Shown here piece after piece: positions 46,757-60,800 of a DNA stretch of 64,000 bases. The stretch comes from Tubiluchus corallicola. Taxonomy: Eukaryota > Priapulida > Priapulimorpha > Priapulimorphida > Tubiluchidae. The number at the start of each line of letters is the position of its first letter. Position 1 is the first letter of the stretch. The notes below the pieces were generated by a model. It made no database searches. It worked only from the letters and a program-made list of their open reading frames with translations, and was not told the DNA's origin. The position numbers were made by a program, and so were the translations under genes. The stretch is taken from the NCBI GenBank assembly GCA_030141605.1, contig JAQGDQ010000152.1, positions 62,001 to 126,000 on the forward strand. The letters run 5' to 3'.

Positions 46757-47580
46757 TGGTACTTGGTACTATTTTACTCCACATCTCAACTCGGTACTGA
46801 CTTGGTACTATTTTACTCCACATCTCAACTCGGTACTAACTTGGTACTATTTTACACCACGTCTCAACTCGGTACTGACTTGGTGCTATTTTACTCCACA
46901 TCTCAACTCGGTACTGACTTGGTACTATTTTACTCCACATCTCAACTCGGTACTGACTTGGTACTATTTTACTCCACATCTCAACTCGGTACTGACTTGG
47001 TACTATTTTACTCCACATCTCAACTCTGTACTAACTTGGTACTATTTTACACCACGTCTCAACTCGGTACTGACTTGGTGCTATTTTACTCCACATCTCA
47101 ACTCGGTACTGACTTGGTACTATTTTACGCCACATCTCAACTCGGTACTGACTTGGTGCTATTTTACACCACATCTCAACTCGGTACTGACTTGGTACTA
47201 TTTTACTCCACATCTCAACTGGGTATGATTGGTATATTTTACCCACATCTCAACTGGGTACTGACTTGGTACTATTTTACTCCACATCTCAACTGGGTAC
47301 TGACTTGGTACTATTTTACTCCACATCTCAACTGGGTACTGACTTGATACTATTTTACTCCACATCTCAACTGGGTACTGACTTGATACTATTTTACACC
47401 ACATCTCAACTTGGTACTGACTTGGTACTATTTTACACCACATCTCAACTGGGTACTGACTTGGTACTATTTTACTCCACATCTCAACTGGGTACTGACT
47501 TGGTACTATTTTACTCCACATCTCAACTGGGTACCAACTTGGTACTATTTTACTCCACATCTCACTTTGGTATCAATTTT
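46757..47580. repeat. 39-bp minisatellite, about 21 copies
   Basis: Units run GGTACTATTTTACTCCACAT then CTCAACTCGGTACTGACTT. The left block uses CTCGGTACT and the right block, from about 47218, CTGGGTACT; the switch coincides with a shortened, rearranged unit at about 47221-47262. Since 39 is a multiple of three, the array is open on both strands (for example VLFYSTSQLGTDL), but nothing supports translation. Confidence 0.96.
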
Positions 47581-47880
47581 TAAGTGTGACAAATTTTTTT
47601 TAAAGGTTGTGTGACGTCATGTACGTGTTTAGATACTGATATTTAGGTACAGGTTGGTTGCGATATTGACCACAAACTCCGACTTTGCTAACAATTATAA
47701 ATACATTATAATTACCCGCAGCACCAAATCCTGCTACTCATAATTTTTTATCAATAATAGAAAAGTGGCCATCACACACCTAACAATTTGTTTCAATGTT
47801 CAATCTCTGCGATGCACGGCTTAGTACATCAGCAAGCTACATGATATGTGCCGCCAGACATTGCAAAGTTAAGGAAAAAT

Positions 47881-49471
47881 TTAACAAACCTGCAGGGCAG
47901 CTCTTTGTGACGAGGAGAGATGATGAGCTTCAGTGACAGGGTCCCTCACAACAGCAGGCTGTAAACAAATCAGAACACCTTTAATACACAGCTATAAACT
48001 GCAAAAATTTGGTAGAATTGTCAATTTTGACATTTACAATAAAACAGCGAACTCGGTAACAATTTCAGCAGAACTTTACGCATGTACAAACTGTAAAGAT
48101 TAGTTAGATTCGCTTATTCCATAATTTGTAATATTAAAATGACGAACTCGGTAACAATTTCAGCACACGATGACTTATCACTGATTTGCACCTTTTAATG
48201 CAAAAAAAAACATTAAAATGCCAAATCGATCGCACGATTTCCAGTAAGATTAGTCTTAAAAGTGGCTCGAAGTCATCTCTGAACGCACTGATATGATGAT
48301 TATTAAATATACATTTCATTTGATGCAGAATTACAGCTATTCACCAGTAACCATCATGAATAAATGAAATATTAAGTGCAAATTGAAATAGTTTATATGA
48401 AGTTGTTTTTTTGCTAACAGAATAATCAATTTTGATAGATACAGAAAGACCAGAAAACTCACCGGCAATGCTGGTACAGCGGGCAGAGGTCCAGCCCTAG
48501 AAATAAAGAAATATTTTGATATTGAACTGCAGAATGTAACGTTACAATCATAAAGTCTTTCTAACAATTCCAATAACTGAAACACCACTGCAGGGCTGAG
48601 AATAAAGTCGCTTTATCGAAACGTGTTTACCGTTCACCGGATTATCAGAGATTGTAACCAGGCATTTTTTGCATAGTGACTTTTTTCAAGTCAGTACAAA
48701 AACGTTTTTATATTTCTTTCAATTTTTTAAATTCTACAAAATCAACTTGAAAATAAAATGTGCTGATTTTACAATTTTTAATTTAAAGGATAACAGCAAG
48801 ATTTATTACACGAATATAAATAACCCCATATGTATAACCCACTAATGCCTGGCAATTATTGCCACAGGGATTTTTTTCCCTTTTTATGTCCACTAAATGC
48901 TGATGCTTGTCTTTGCTCTGCCATGCCATACTTGGCAAGATAAGATCAACAAGCTATGAAATATTACTGATTCGTAAAGAATAGTAACCTCGTTTTTGTA
49001 TTAAACAATTGTTGCTGCTAAGTTACCAGCCCATAATTTAAATGCCCCACATGCCATATCAAATAAGGATTTACCTACTAAGTACTATCATTTTTAACTA
49101 GTAAAAAATAATTATAATTTATGTTATAAAATCGTGTTCTATTTTTTTAGTTTTTACACGACTTTTACATATTAAATAAAAAAGTACTAATTTAAAAAAG
49201 GAATGAGTTTTTATTTGTAATTTTTCACTAAATAAGTAAACGACATAATTTAAAAACAATCACCCTAACATCAAAAATTAGTTAGGCAAAATAATAACAA
49301 GATAAATTTTACCCTGTGGAAGTAGGCAACTGAGCCGTGCCGACCGATGGAGTAGTTTTACCTGGTAACTGCATTCGCAACCGTTGCTTTTGCTGCTGAA
49401 GTTCCTCCAGTATTTTCTGATTCTGCATTTTTAGCACATCAAAAACTTTTGCTTTCCCAGTTACGAATAAC
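47881..49471 (-). CDS. Unrecognised coiled-coil / proline-rich protein, C-terminal exons
   Basis: Three minus-strand exons with good splice sites and compatible phases: 49471-49313 (acceptor CTTTAG, donor GTAAAA), 48496-48463 (acceptor TTTCTAG, donor GTGAGT) and 47958-47881 (acceptor TTTACAG). The joined frame reads LFVTGKAKVFDVLKMQNQ, then KILEELQQQKQRLRMQLP (a heptad-like, Gln-rich helix), a Pro/Thr/Ser linker, AGPLPAVPALPPAVV, and RDPVTEAHHLSSSQRAALQ. The last exon may end with QVC and a TAA at 47883-47881, or splice on at CTGCAG|GTTTGT to an exon I did not find. Upstream exons are not resolved; candidates lie at 49577-49762 and about 50908-50945. I do not recognise the family. Three exons joining without a stop make a real gene likely. 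Confidence 0.65.
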
Positions 49472-52400
49472 CTAAAGCATTTGTGTAAAGAATGTGTAAC
49501 TTGGGCTAATGGTATCCTGTTTAACTAATGCCTTAAAAATTATAATTACGCATTACATATAATTTTAAAATACTTCTCAAATTTTCACTCGAGCACCTTT
49601 TACCACGCCAAAGATATTTTCAAGACAAGGCACCTTAGAAATGCTGAAACATAAATTCAATTTGCACTTGTTTGTTGCCATTCCACGCCCAAACGTTTTG
49701 GTAGAGCCATGATACTCAGAGGTTTGTTGTAACTTCTGAGTGGTCTGGGCACCGTCTTGCATGGTTTAAGCAATGAAATTCAAGTAAAAAATAAAATGCC
49801 TGGAAGAGAGAGGCGTGGAGAGAGGCTAAGAAAGAGACTAAAACCAAGGGAGAGAGAGAGAGAGGGTGAGCAAAAAGTAAGTAAACTATGCTACACATGC
49901 CGTTTACCTTGACTTTTCCGTTGCTGGTCGTTTTGCTTATCTGCTCTTTCTCTCTCTCTCACACAAACGCGCACACACACGCAACAATACCCTAATGGCT
50001 AACTAAAGAATGAGGCATTCGAAAATTTTAGGCTAACTAGGAATCGAAGCTAGCTGGAACCGCCTATTTTCACAACAGATGTTTAATCTGCTACTGACCC
50101 AATATGGCAGAGTTAGTCTGAATTTTCGCACCATAGTTACTATAATATACATTTAATCAGAGCCATCTATGTTATGTTGAATACGCCCAATAGCAGGAGT
50201 TGCCCTATAATCCTTTGCACCTTTTTGTAAAGTATTGTGAATGCACACATGTGCACAAAAAAGGGGCAAACACGCAGATGTTACATTGAATGAGAGCAAG
50301 AGTATTTGCATTCAAGGCTGTTATTCCAATATAATGGGAATTAAGAATCGGTGGTCTCTTATAAATCAGACTAGTTCTTCTGACTTTGCTAACTGTAGTT
50401 TTTATAATAAGTGTGTTCAAACTTTCATTTTGTCCTTTAAAGACTTTTGGCAACAGCTTGTACACAGTTCGTTAGAAATACATGGGCCTTTCTCTGTTTT
50501 AGGGTGTGTTTCATTATTGAGTTTTGGTTTAATTACTAATTCTATTTGCAATGGTAATGCAATCTCACAACTTATGTTTAAAAGTTAAACACCATATGTA
50601 TAGCAAATCTTTATGGGTGACAAGGAGTGAATATAAATATGGTTGATCAGAAAAGCTACCATCACATAAGATTGACCAATTTTAACACTGTGTGCCAGCA
50701 GTTAAAATCACAAAATTGAGTTTGTTTGGCTGTTACAGTACTATTGCAACTTTTTTGCATTTTATGCAATGTGCAGATAAAACATTGTGAAAATGTAGTT
50801 TATAACTGTTGAAATTAGAATGGCAGCCATAGAATCTTATCACCACTTATATGTTTCTGATGTAAACTCAGTGCGGCTATAACTTTTTAGGAGAAATTAT
50901 AACTTACGCGCTTCTTGCTGTCAAGCATGTTAGACAGCAGCTTTTTAATAATAAGGTAATAACTCACTTTAATATTGTTTGATATCACAATTATGTGACA
51001 AAAACATGCACACTGCCAAATTATCTTCGTGCTAGTGTTACACTGTGACTTTGCCAGAGTAACATAATAAAAATTATCGTGTTTGAATTTTGTCATTGTT
51101 TGACTTTCACCTTAAGCTCTGAGCATACTTGTAAGATTGTGCTACTAGTGTAACTTGAATTAATACACCAAAATTAGTAACGAAACAGATCCTAAGTCAG
51201 AAAAAGATGCATGTATTTGCAATGAACTGGACCCACAAGGTCATTGTAATATTACATACAGTACCACAAAGTAAATCGGCAAGTTGACAAAAGTTTTTGG
51301 GCATGCATGTGTATGGCCTGCATGGATACCCTATAAAAAGATGCAGAGAATTATAGGCCAACTCCTGCTGTTGAGTGCAATCAACATAATAGAGATATGA
51401 TTAATTTTAACTAAATCGTAAGAATTGAGACCAGCTATTAAGTCAGTAGCTCAAATTTCTCATTGCCTCTTTCTTCTAGTATATCAATTTTCCTGTATAA
51501 TTGGCGCTGTGCAAATTAAATCCTATTAACAGTTAAAACATCTGGTTAGCTATCATTTTTGCATACAGTCATATAGCGATCCATCAAAAATGAAATTATG
51601 TCACAAACATAATAATTGATAACTGATTTGTGGGTGTTTTACAGCATATATTCCATCAATGCAGTCAGATATAATTTCAACGAAGTTGCAAGCCCAGAAA
51701 ACGTGCGACAGTTTTAGAGCACTTAGAAAACAATTTCTGTGTAGGTTCTCAGAAATGCTTTTAAAAAGTTTTGATAGTTTTTTGGAAATAGCATGCGAAA
51801 CTGATTATTTGCAAGTTAAAATGTTTCACAGGTATTTATTTCTACTCAACACTATTATGGAATATAACTGGAAAGTCCACTTGTGCATACCATAGATTCT
51901 TCAAAGACTCTCTATGCTTCCAAATTTGCAAAAGCCCAGTATAAAGAAATATAAATAAACATTATGTATGGTACATTAATGTACTTTACATATAGCACTG
52001 CAGGCCATTGCAGAAGTATTACAGATTTGTACCTCCATCTCTGCGATGTGTTCAAGTTGTGTTCAAGTTGTTTATCATTCATCATGAATAAAAATTCTTT
52101 GCATATTTCCAGTCTTGAATGGCACTTCAACAGTTACCTATTTTGCCTTCATTTTACATCATTTTACTCTTCGTTATGAAATATAATTATTATTGTTTGT
52201 GTCATCTTGGAGCAAAACATTTGTGAAACGTTTTAAGGCCCTACATTACCGACAAAGTTTTTGACACATTTTAAGATAATTATTGCAAAAGTGTTTTGTG
52301 TTTGCTGGGCAGAGGGTATGCAGCAGTTCCATCTCGCAAAGTCGCAATGACATCATAGTTAATATATACTGATCATGTAAAATAAAGTTTTTATGTTTTA

Positions 52401-54873
52401 CGATCTATGGTTAACGTTGACATCCATCGTTTAAACTTGAAGCAAGATTTCTTATATTGAAGTGAGTTGAACATGATGAAAACCTACGTCTTCTGTTAAT
52501 GTTGTGTGCTGCATCCCTGGAGGCGTGGAATTTAAAGTTAATGTCCGATGTGCAATGTGGTCACAGTTTTTCGTGTTTTTTGAAGGTTAGTTAACTGAAA
52601 ACCTTTAAAAATGTTCGCAAATTCACAATTGTATTCTGGGTTTCGGGTAGATACAACAACTGGCCTTGACGTATTTATATAATTATATATTGAATTAAGC
52701 TCTTGCACGCTTTGGTTTCAATGAAATAAATACAGGCTAATTTGAGCAACGCCGTGTCGCACAATGATGTTTTTAATTTTACAGCGAATTTCAAAATATT
52801 TCTCGTTTAACATGTTGGCTTGTTGTTGATTTCTATGTTGTTGCGCATACCAATAGATAAAAATAATCACTTCGTGCAGACGCGAAAATGAAAATATTAC
52901 GGTAAGTTAATTTTCTTTAAATATAACGTTGTTCTTTATTTTTTACATCTTTCTTTTGAAATATTGCTTTCTGCGACATTATTGATACGAGCAATGTGAG
53001 AGCGAGTTAAAAACTAACCACCTAAACTGCAATCTAGCCTAGTGTCAGTTGAAGGTAACTGGTAAACTTTGAAGCCCTTTATTGCTAGTTATAATATTAC
53101 TAGTGATCAGAGTCACTTCAAAAAAGATGTAAATTCAGTAGTACTAGGCCAGCTTTATTTTGTGGTAATTCGTCTAGACACAGTTGGTTTCCATAGCAAC
53201 AGGTTGTAGGCAGAATATTCTCTGGGTATATTTTGCATTCACTCTCTACTCGAGTGTGGTGTACGGACCATCAGTTAGCTGTGAAACAAAAAAATTCAGT
53301 GTTATAGATTTTCAGCAGTTCTTTCAAATAGTGTATGATCTATGGTTAGCATTTCAAATCAACATCGTGTAAACTTATCTTGAAGCAAGCTTTCTTATAT
53401 TGAATCTGATCAATCGTCTGAGAAACAGATAAAAAATCATTGTTGAACTAAATGATAGCTTAATTTGAGCAAAATGAAAAAAAATTCGTTAATAAATGTT
53501 TAGTTAGTAAAGTAAAATAATCAGTTTGTGAAATAATTTCTAATTACTTTATTTAATTAGACTAATTAGTTGTTGGAACTTAGACTTGTAATCTAAATAC
53601 AAGCTGAGTCATGTAAAACTTTGTTTCTTTAAGCCAAATTTTGCTGAGGGTCCACCGAGGATAAACAAATGATCTATGTTTAAGGTTATGAATACTTAGT
53701 TGTTGATATTGGTACTGATACTAATCAAGTTTATTAGATTATTTTTTGAACATAATGGAGAGGGTAAAATAACCATTGGGTAATTAATAGTGTCAGTTTT
53801 AATCTTTACTTATAAATTGTGTTAGTTTCAAAATTCTTGGCTAATAAGATGGCAATAATGATAATCTAACTAGTGATGACTATAACAATGACTATGATGA
53901 TGGTAGTGATAATGATGATCTATGGCGTCAATAATAATAATAATGCTTTACAGCTTTTCGGAGTTTGTGATTCCCTGTTCAAATGCTTTTGTGATGAAAG
54001 ATTTGTTCTATAGTTCAGCACGTGGCATGCTGACATTGTGCAAATCTGCTTCAACTGATTCAATGTGGACACATCGATCTGTGAACCACGCTTCTCATGT
54101 AGTATTATCAATGTGGACTGCCGTGTCAGCGTTATAGAAGACTGTAGAATTGTTGCTGCGTCTCGTACTCTCAGGTATGCATAGCTATGATCTGCACGTT
54201 TAAAGTCCCCTCATTGTTTGCATTGTTGTGGACTTTGTCACATCGTATGTTTAATTAGTGCACATGCACTCGCTAATGCTGACACAGTAGTAGTAGTAGT
54301 GTGTTCTTTGCACTGTAAGTAACGTATGACTGCATGGCTAAAATACCTTGTTTACGTGTGCCACCATTGATGACTACCATCGAGCAGTCGTGCAAAGGCC
54401 AAGAATTGTATTTTAAGTATGAAGATGACACTGCATCTTCTGTCACTATGTAAATTCATCTCAGTTACCTAAACTCTTAAAGTCATAAATTTATCAACCA
54501 AATAAATATAGGCCACGGTATTAATTGTGGAATATGTTAGCCCAGTAAACTGTATACAGAGAGATTGATGGAATTGCAGTTGACTTTGCTTGAAAATTAC
54601 CTAGCTTCAGTCAAATTCATAGATCTGTTTAATTTCATTTGTCTTTTAGCTTGTAATCAGATTAGAAGTTTCATTTAACATCTCTACATGTGTAAATAGT
54701 CTCGTAAGCCACTTGTAGTGATTTGACACAATTGACTTCGCTTGGCTTGTAGTGATTTTTCTCCTTCTTGGAAGCCAGGTGACGAATTGTAGACTGTGTT
54801 CTATTGCAATTTATATTGACTGTTACCTAACCCCGGCTGTTGTTGCTATATCAAGCTCGTGTAGCACTTGAAG
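49472..54873. other. Region between the minus-strand gene and PTDSS2
   Basis: AT-rich. It includes GA and GT/CA microsatellites (49847-49866, 49948-49980) and presumably the 5' exons and promoter of the minus-strand gene, which I could not define. Open frames at 50241-50588 and 51659-51895 are unrecognised. A short ATG-plus-donor sequence at 52888-52901 (followed by GTAAGT) might be a stray first exon on plus. The PTDSS2 5' UTR and promoter must lie at the right edge. Confidence 0.5.
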
Positions 54874-57800
54874 ATGGCGCTGCGGAAGAGGAGAAAAGTT
54901 GATTGCCCAAACGGCAATGATGTGCACAGCCAAAATAACAATGTTGTGTCAAAAAGTGGTGATGATGCAGTTCCCGTGATGAGAAAGGTGCCGACTGCAC
55001 ATAACTGGGCTTCGTATAAGCACCACGTTGTCTGGGACGATGGTACAATGACATTCTTTTGGTATGTTCACATTTTTTTTTTGTTTTTTGTGCTTATAAT
55101 GACTGTTAGCTTTCGCTATTAATAAAGCAAATCCATCACCCAACAGATGATGCTTCCTAGAAAGTTGGCTTAAACAATGAGAACTCGTTTCTAGCGGTTG
55201 CTACAGCAACGATAATGTAAAAATGTTGCGATTACAATTAGTCTCAGCAAAATGTGTTGTTATTAAGAATATTTTTTGCTAATTCAAACAGTGTGCAAAG
55301 TTTCAACACCTAATAGCAAAATTTTTGTTCTTGAACATATAATGCTGCTCTACAAAGGAGAAAGCAGTAAGTGCAATTTTACCCAAAATGAGTTTTCTCT
55401 TTCATTCTTATAAGCAGTAACTGCCCTTTTTACTACAATAACCTTTACAGCTCATAATACTTGTTTTCCATGAAAACAGACTGCAAGTAGCAATGAATGT
55501 ATTTCACGATGTTGGTACTAAGACAAAAAGCAGCACTGATGTAGTTTACTGCTATGTTCCATTGTTCTTCTTTACATTTACTGCTGTTTACCACTGTGTG
55601 TAGAAGAAATTATAGTTAGATACTGCTGGAGGTATTCACTTACTCATTACATAAACAACAAAAAACAATAATAACAATAACGATAACAACATCAAATTAC
55701 ATAAAAATTTTGAAAATTTTACTTTTATAAAAAACAAACGGGTTCTTTTGATTCAAATTTATACATATTTTTACATGTTATAAGAAAAACTGTGAGCAGG
55801 AAAACCTTTCAACTTTATGTTGACATTTCTAAAATTGCCGATTTTGCAGTTTCTGCTTTCTGATATTGGAGGGCAGAATGGTAGAAAATCAATAGTCGAT
55901 TCTCGCCCTGGGAAATTTCATTCTCCGTACTCATCCTTCATTGTTTTTACTGTTTACTGTACTGAGGGAACTGAGGCTAAGACGAGTTATGGCTCTGCAG
56001 AGTGTGTATTCAATATCTGATTTATAAGTTTTGGAGGTGTAGCATTGATAATGAGCTAGATTCTTGTCCCTTCACAACCGCCAACATTCAGTACTCCCTG
56101 CTATTGAGTGCTAAATTCTGGCTTGCAACATGCGTGCGCCAAACTGTTTATGCTTTATTAAAATTGCCTTTTCTGAAACTTTAATTAAGCGTAGCTTTTG
56201 TAATTATTGTGTTTCTCTCACAGGATTTATGATGGTGACATAAAATTGGAGCGGCTTTAACCGTTCAAGATTAAGACAATTTCTTCAAGTAAAAACTACT
56301 GAGAACAGATCAAAATAACCATTCAATAATTAAAAAAATATGAACAAAATTTTATCTCCACTAATGTTTTAGTTAGAATCAGCATGGGCCCATATAGATT
56401 AATCTGTATTGGTCCATAGCATAATTCAACATAGTTAGTTTTCATACTTTTTCACTTTCTACTATAAACACTAGTAGTTGCCTGCCTGTATAGATAAATA
56501 AATAAATATTAGTTGCTGGTCTGATTTAATGCCAAGTACCTAATAACTGTACAAAGTAAACAAGACCCACGCATTTGAACTTTCACCTTTTCTTCTGATT
56601 AGTGTTGATGGAAAATAACCTATTACTGTGTTTGACAAACGTGAGCCTAGCTAATGTCGACATTCATCTTTCTCTAAGAAAATTCCGGATGTTTTGCTCC
56701 GTTTTGCATTTTTCCCTTTTGTGCTTCTTTGATTGTTTTGAAATTTTTTGCTCCGAGATTTTTGCAAGTCAAACATTGTTTCATCGCCGGTGTGTCCTTC
56801 TTTAGAGAAGGAAGAGCAGCTAATAGGCGAGCAGGGGGAACAACCGCTCCCCCTCGAGCACATTTTTCAAAACTGGTGCCTTTTGAACAATGGAGTAATT
56901 ACTTTATTTGGCCAACCGGCCTCTCTTGTTTCTGAAATGAACGTGCATTTATGCAACTCGTTTGTCAAGGATGACTGACAAGCATCAAATTGATCCAGAT
57001 TTAATTATTTTAATATGTTCTTGTTACTCTATTTTAACTAGACATGTTTGTCTAGCAGTAGGCCCAGTGTTAATTACATATTGCATAGGCAAGTTTCAGT
57101 GTCTTTACTTCTTAGTATAAGGATGTTATACCATATCATGTGTTTAGAAAAACAATCATACTATCATAGATATTTTTTCTGCTGAAGAAATGCCATGGAC
57201 AAAAAAAACTAGGAAACTATTCTCTGTGGGAGAGAAAGAAGATGAAAAAAAGTAGCTAATCGAGAAAAAAAAATAGTCAAAATGTCAGAGATTTGACGCA
57301 TAATTTTCAATTGAAAATAATTATGTACTTCCTCTAAAATTGTATCTATCTCGTGTTTTGATGTTAAACACAAAACACCTAATCAATGCATTAAAAATTG
57401 TTTTGTATGTGTCATGGCGCTATTTTTATGTGCTTGCTAACTTCAGAATCTGACTACGTCCCTGAACTGATCATCCGCTGTGCATGGGGGCAAGGTGTTG
57501 TTGTATCTCTTAACAAACAAAAATAAAGTCAATCAGGGTCACAGCGTCGTTTTATAACACTGACTAAAATACGTTGTAATGAAAGTACAAAGGCACAAAT
57601 TTGCAATGAACTAAACAACAATTCATTATTTCACCAGAGGACCCATTAATGCTTGTCAGGCAGTTTACATGTCAATAATTTTGCATTTCCAGGCGAGCTC
57701 ACACACTAACGGTGCTGTTTTTATTTTCCTGCATATTATTGTACGTTGCCGTGTTCGACGTTTCCACGGACAGCAACTACAACACAAAGCGGTGAGTCAC

Positions 57801-60800
57801 TGTATGCCTTTCATTTCCACAAAGAAGCATCAGGTGTCATGCTGCATAGTGGTAAATTTAGCTGTCGTGTTTCTGTCAAGAGATTATTTGTCAGAGTTAT
57901 TTATGTGCCTGTTGTTGTACTAAGCAACATTTGCTGGTACCGCGCCAAGGTTATCTATTATGTAAAGTTACTAAATAAATAATAAATGTTTAGTACAAAA
58001 TTTTTTGTTATGATTATGGTAGTGATGTTGATTATGGTCATGGTCGTAATTACGTCGACGATGATAGTGATAATAGCATTGAGGAGTGTTGATGATAATG
58101 ACGATGATGATTACTATGATGGATGACGATGATGATGACGATACTGACAATGATGATGTCGATGGTGGTAATGATGATAATGATGACGATGGTGATAATG
58201 ATGACGTTGACGATGACGACAACGATGATGATGATGATGACAATGTTGATGTTGATGTTTTTGGTTTTAGTGGTTTTGAAACTGATGCTGACAACGATAA
58301 ATTTGCCTTTTATTCATGTGACCGAATTTTTTTTTAGTGGTGTTATTGCCTGTATATGTGCCTTCATATTATTTGGGATCACTCAGACACCAGATGGTCC
58401 GTTCAAGAGACCTCATCCTGGTAGGTTAGAATATTTATCTTACATGTCAGGTTGTGGAAATTTACCACGACGATAAATGTTGCATCACACCATACGCCAT
58501 CTCCGTAAGACAGTCAGAGATTTTTCGAGCTGGCAATAGTTTAGTTTCTGACGATTATTGAGGCACTAATTTTGCTTTCTTAGTAAATCGGGCTGAAAAC
58601 ATTCATGGCTGCCATGGCATTTCTTACTTTGCTGAGTCGTATTGTTATTTTTAGTTAAAGCAAAACTGCACGATTGATTAGACTCAATCTCATTTTAATT
58701 TACTGTCTGAAATATACATTTTTTTCCCAATAAAAGTTATCAATTGTTTCTTATATTTGAACAATTAGCTTAGAGAGTTAATTAACGGCAATTGAACACA
58801 GCTATTGCTTACGTCAGAACCTAACCACAGTTTGTACAATGGCAGGCATCTGAACTAATGTTTACATATTCATCAGATTTTCTTCAAAAGTTACAGTGAT
58901 AACTCAAGCAAAGAAGGGGAGGCAATGCAGCATTTTAAAGTTTATCCATATTTGATTTTGAAATGTGATCCACTTTACAAAAAGACACTATAGTCGGCAG
59001 AATGAACATTAACATTCAGAAAACACACTAGGTGGCTCTGTTAGCATCACTTGCAGGATTCTGTCAGCCTGAGCCTGTAGTCTGTAGTAAACATTTATGT
59101 ATTTCCAATGTTACGACAGTTTTTTTCAATAAGAAAAAAGCTTCAACAACTTTTGTGATTTTTCTATAGTTAAAGGAAGTATTTATCATTTATACTAAGC
59201 CATATTGTACAATTATTGCGTATTATATGTCGGCGTGTCTTACTATTGCACAGTTTGTACGTAGAATATCACAGATGATGATAGTGTTTCTCAGAACCAT
59301 TACGGGCTGACAGTATGCAATGCAATACTTGATGCTTTCCGGTGTCTGATTCAAGAATTTGTATGATGTTTCTATGAAACGCGAAACTGGTACTTTGGCA
59401 GTTAAAAAAAATGCACTTGCAAATATCTTACTGTGTCAAACTGCTCAGCTTCTAAGTTTTGCTTATCGTGTTTCCACCTTCCTTCTTTTTTGTTTCTTTC
59501 AGTTTTATGGAGGTTTGTTTTCTGTGTCACCATTATCTACCTGTTAGCTCTAATATTTATACTTTTCCAGGTAAGTGGTTATTTGTGTGTTTTTGAACTT
59601 TTGTCTGACAAGACGAATTTAAACAGCAATAAATTCAATTCAAGATCTTCCAGAGCAAAAATGTTTTTAATATAATGGTAGTAGGTTATCCAGGCTGAAG
59701 TAAATAAGTGAGTGATCATTGTGTGTGATTGGCAGTACTAGTTAAGCAGTATTAGACCTGGTGAGTGAACAGACGGATGACCACCTAGAAAAGTTCTGCT
59801 GGATGATTCCGTTTACCGTATATTGCTCCTTCCTGAAGAGGTATACGCATGGCTGCCATTCTTGATTTTGATGCCTTGATGCTCTTATAATGCCTGACTA
59901 ATTAAAAAAGTTTTTATATCTCATTTCAAGGAAGTTTCACTGAGGAACACTCCAATATTATCAGTCTGGTAGTGCTAATGGAAAACTTTTTAAAGTAACT
60001 TTGAAAATCTGGGCTCATTTTCTTATTATTTGCTTATTATGATGTATTTCGTTTTTGTGGCGTCCAGCAGCAAAAAAACTAATTCCAGAACTCTATAGGC
60101 ACTGAATGCCATTACAATCATCTATGGCGCAAAAAAGAAGAGAATATGCAAAAAATGCACATATACTTAGAGCTCCTATGACTTGAGACCTCATAAATAT
60201 TACTAATTGTACTTTTTCTTTCTGGGTTTGTACTGCTGTGCCACAAGTGCGACGTTAAAACTTTCATTATTTCCTGTGGTACTTGTACTTTGATTTTGTT
60301 AAAGGAAGACCGGTCGATTGTTTAGACTTAATCTCATTTTAATTTACTGTCCAAAATATACATTTTCTTGCCAATAAAATTTAGCAATTGTTTCTTATAT
60401 TTGAATAATTAGCTTAGAAAGTTAATTAACAGCAACCGAACACAGCTATTGCTTATGTCAGAAACTAACCAGAATAGTGCAATGTCACGAAAATGAGCTC
60501 TACATCATATGACGTAAGAACCTAACACTGCAGTTCATGATCATTGTACCTGCTTCTATTTGTCGGCCACGCGAACGTGACAAAAAGGCGCTGTTGCTAA
60601 TCTTAGTAGATTCACTGAGCCGCACATAGCTTTGAAAGTTTAACGAAATTTGAGTGTCCGAGGTAATTATTATTTAATCTAAGCTTTGACTTAAAAAAGC
60701 TATTGTAGTTTTTAATATTTTAGAGCATTCTTTATTCTGAACTAATGTTTACATAATCATCCGGTTTTCCTTTAATTTATTATTTTCATCGGCAAATTTG

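Larger units (their letters stand above)
45241..47880. other. Region between convergent TECR and the minus-strand gene
   Basis: Holds the TECR 3' UTR with its 54-bp duplication, a hAT element (46078-46377) and a large 39-bp minisatellite (46757-47580). No further coding exon could be supported on either strand. Confidence 0.6.

Noticed and set aside
46763-47583. Long open frames on both strands (repeating VLFYSTSQLGTDL and KIVPSQYRVEMWS peptides)
   Set aside because: They are produced by the 39-bp minisatellite, whose period is a multiple of three; no splice sites, domain or context support a gene.
49577-49762. Minus-strand frame MQDGAQTTQKLQQTS as first exon of the unrecognised gene
   Set aside because: No donor found that joins in phase to the exon starting at 49471; kept only as a candidate.
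50241-50588. 115-codon plus-strand frame
   Set aside because: No recognisable motif, no splice context and AT-rich codon choice; a comparable frame is open on the opposite strand, so likely chance.
51659-51895. 78-codon plus-strand frame following a TTTTACAG acceptor-like site
   Set aside because: The acceptor resemblance is interesting but there is no donor, partner exon or homology; left unannotated.
58086-58337. Asp-rich plus-strand frame and Ser-rich minus-strand frame
   Set aside because: Both come from the GAT-type microsatellite upstream of PTDSS2 exon 3.
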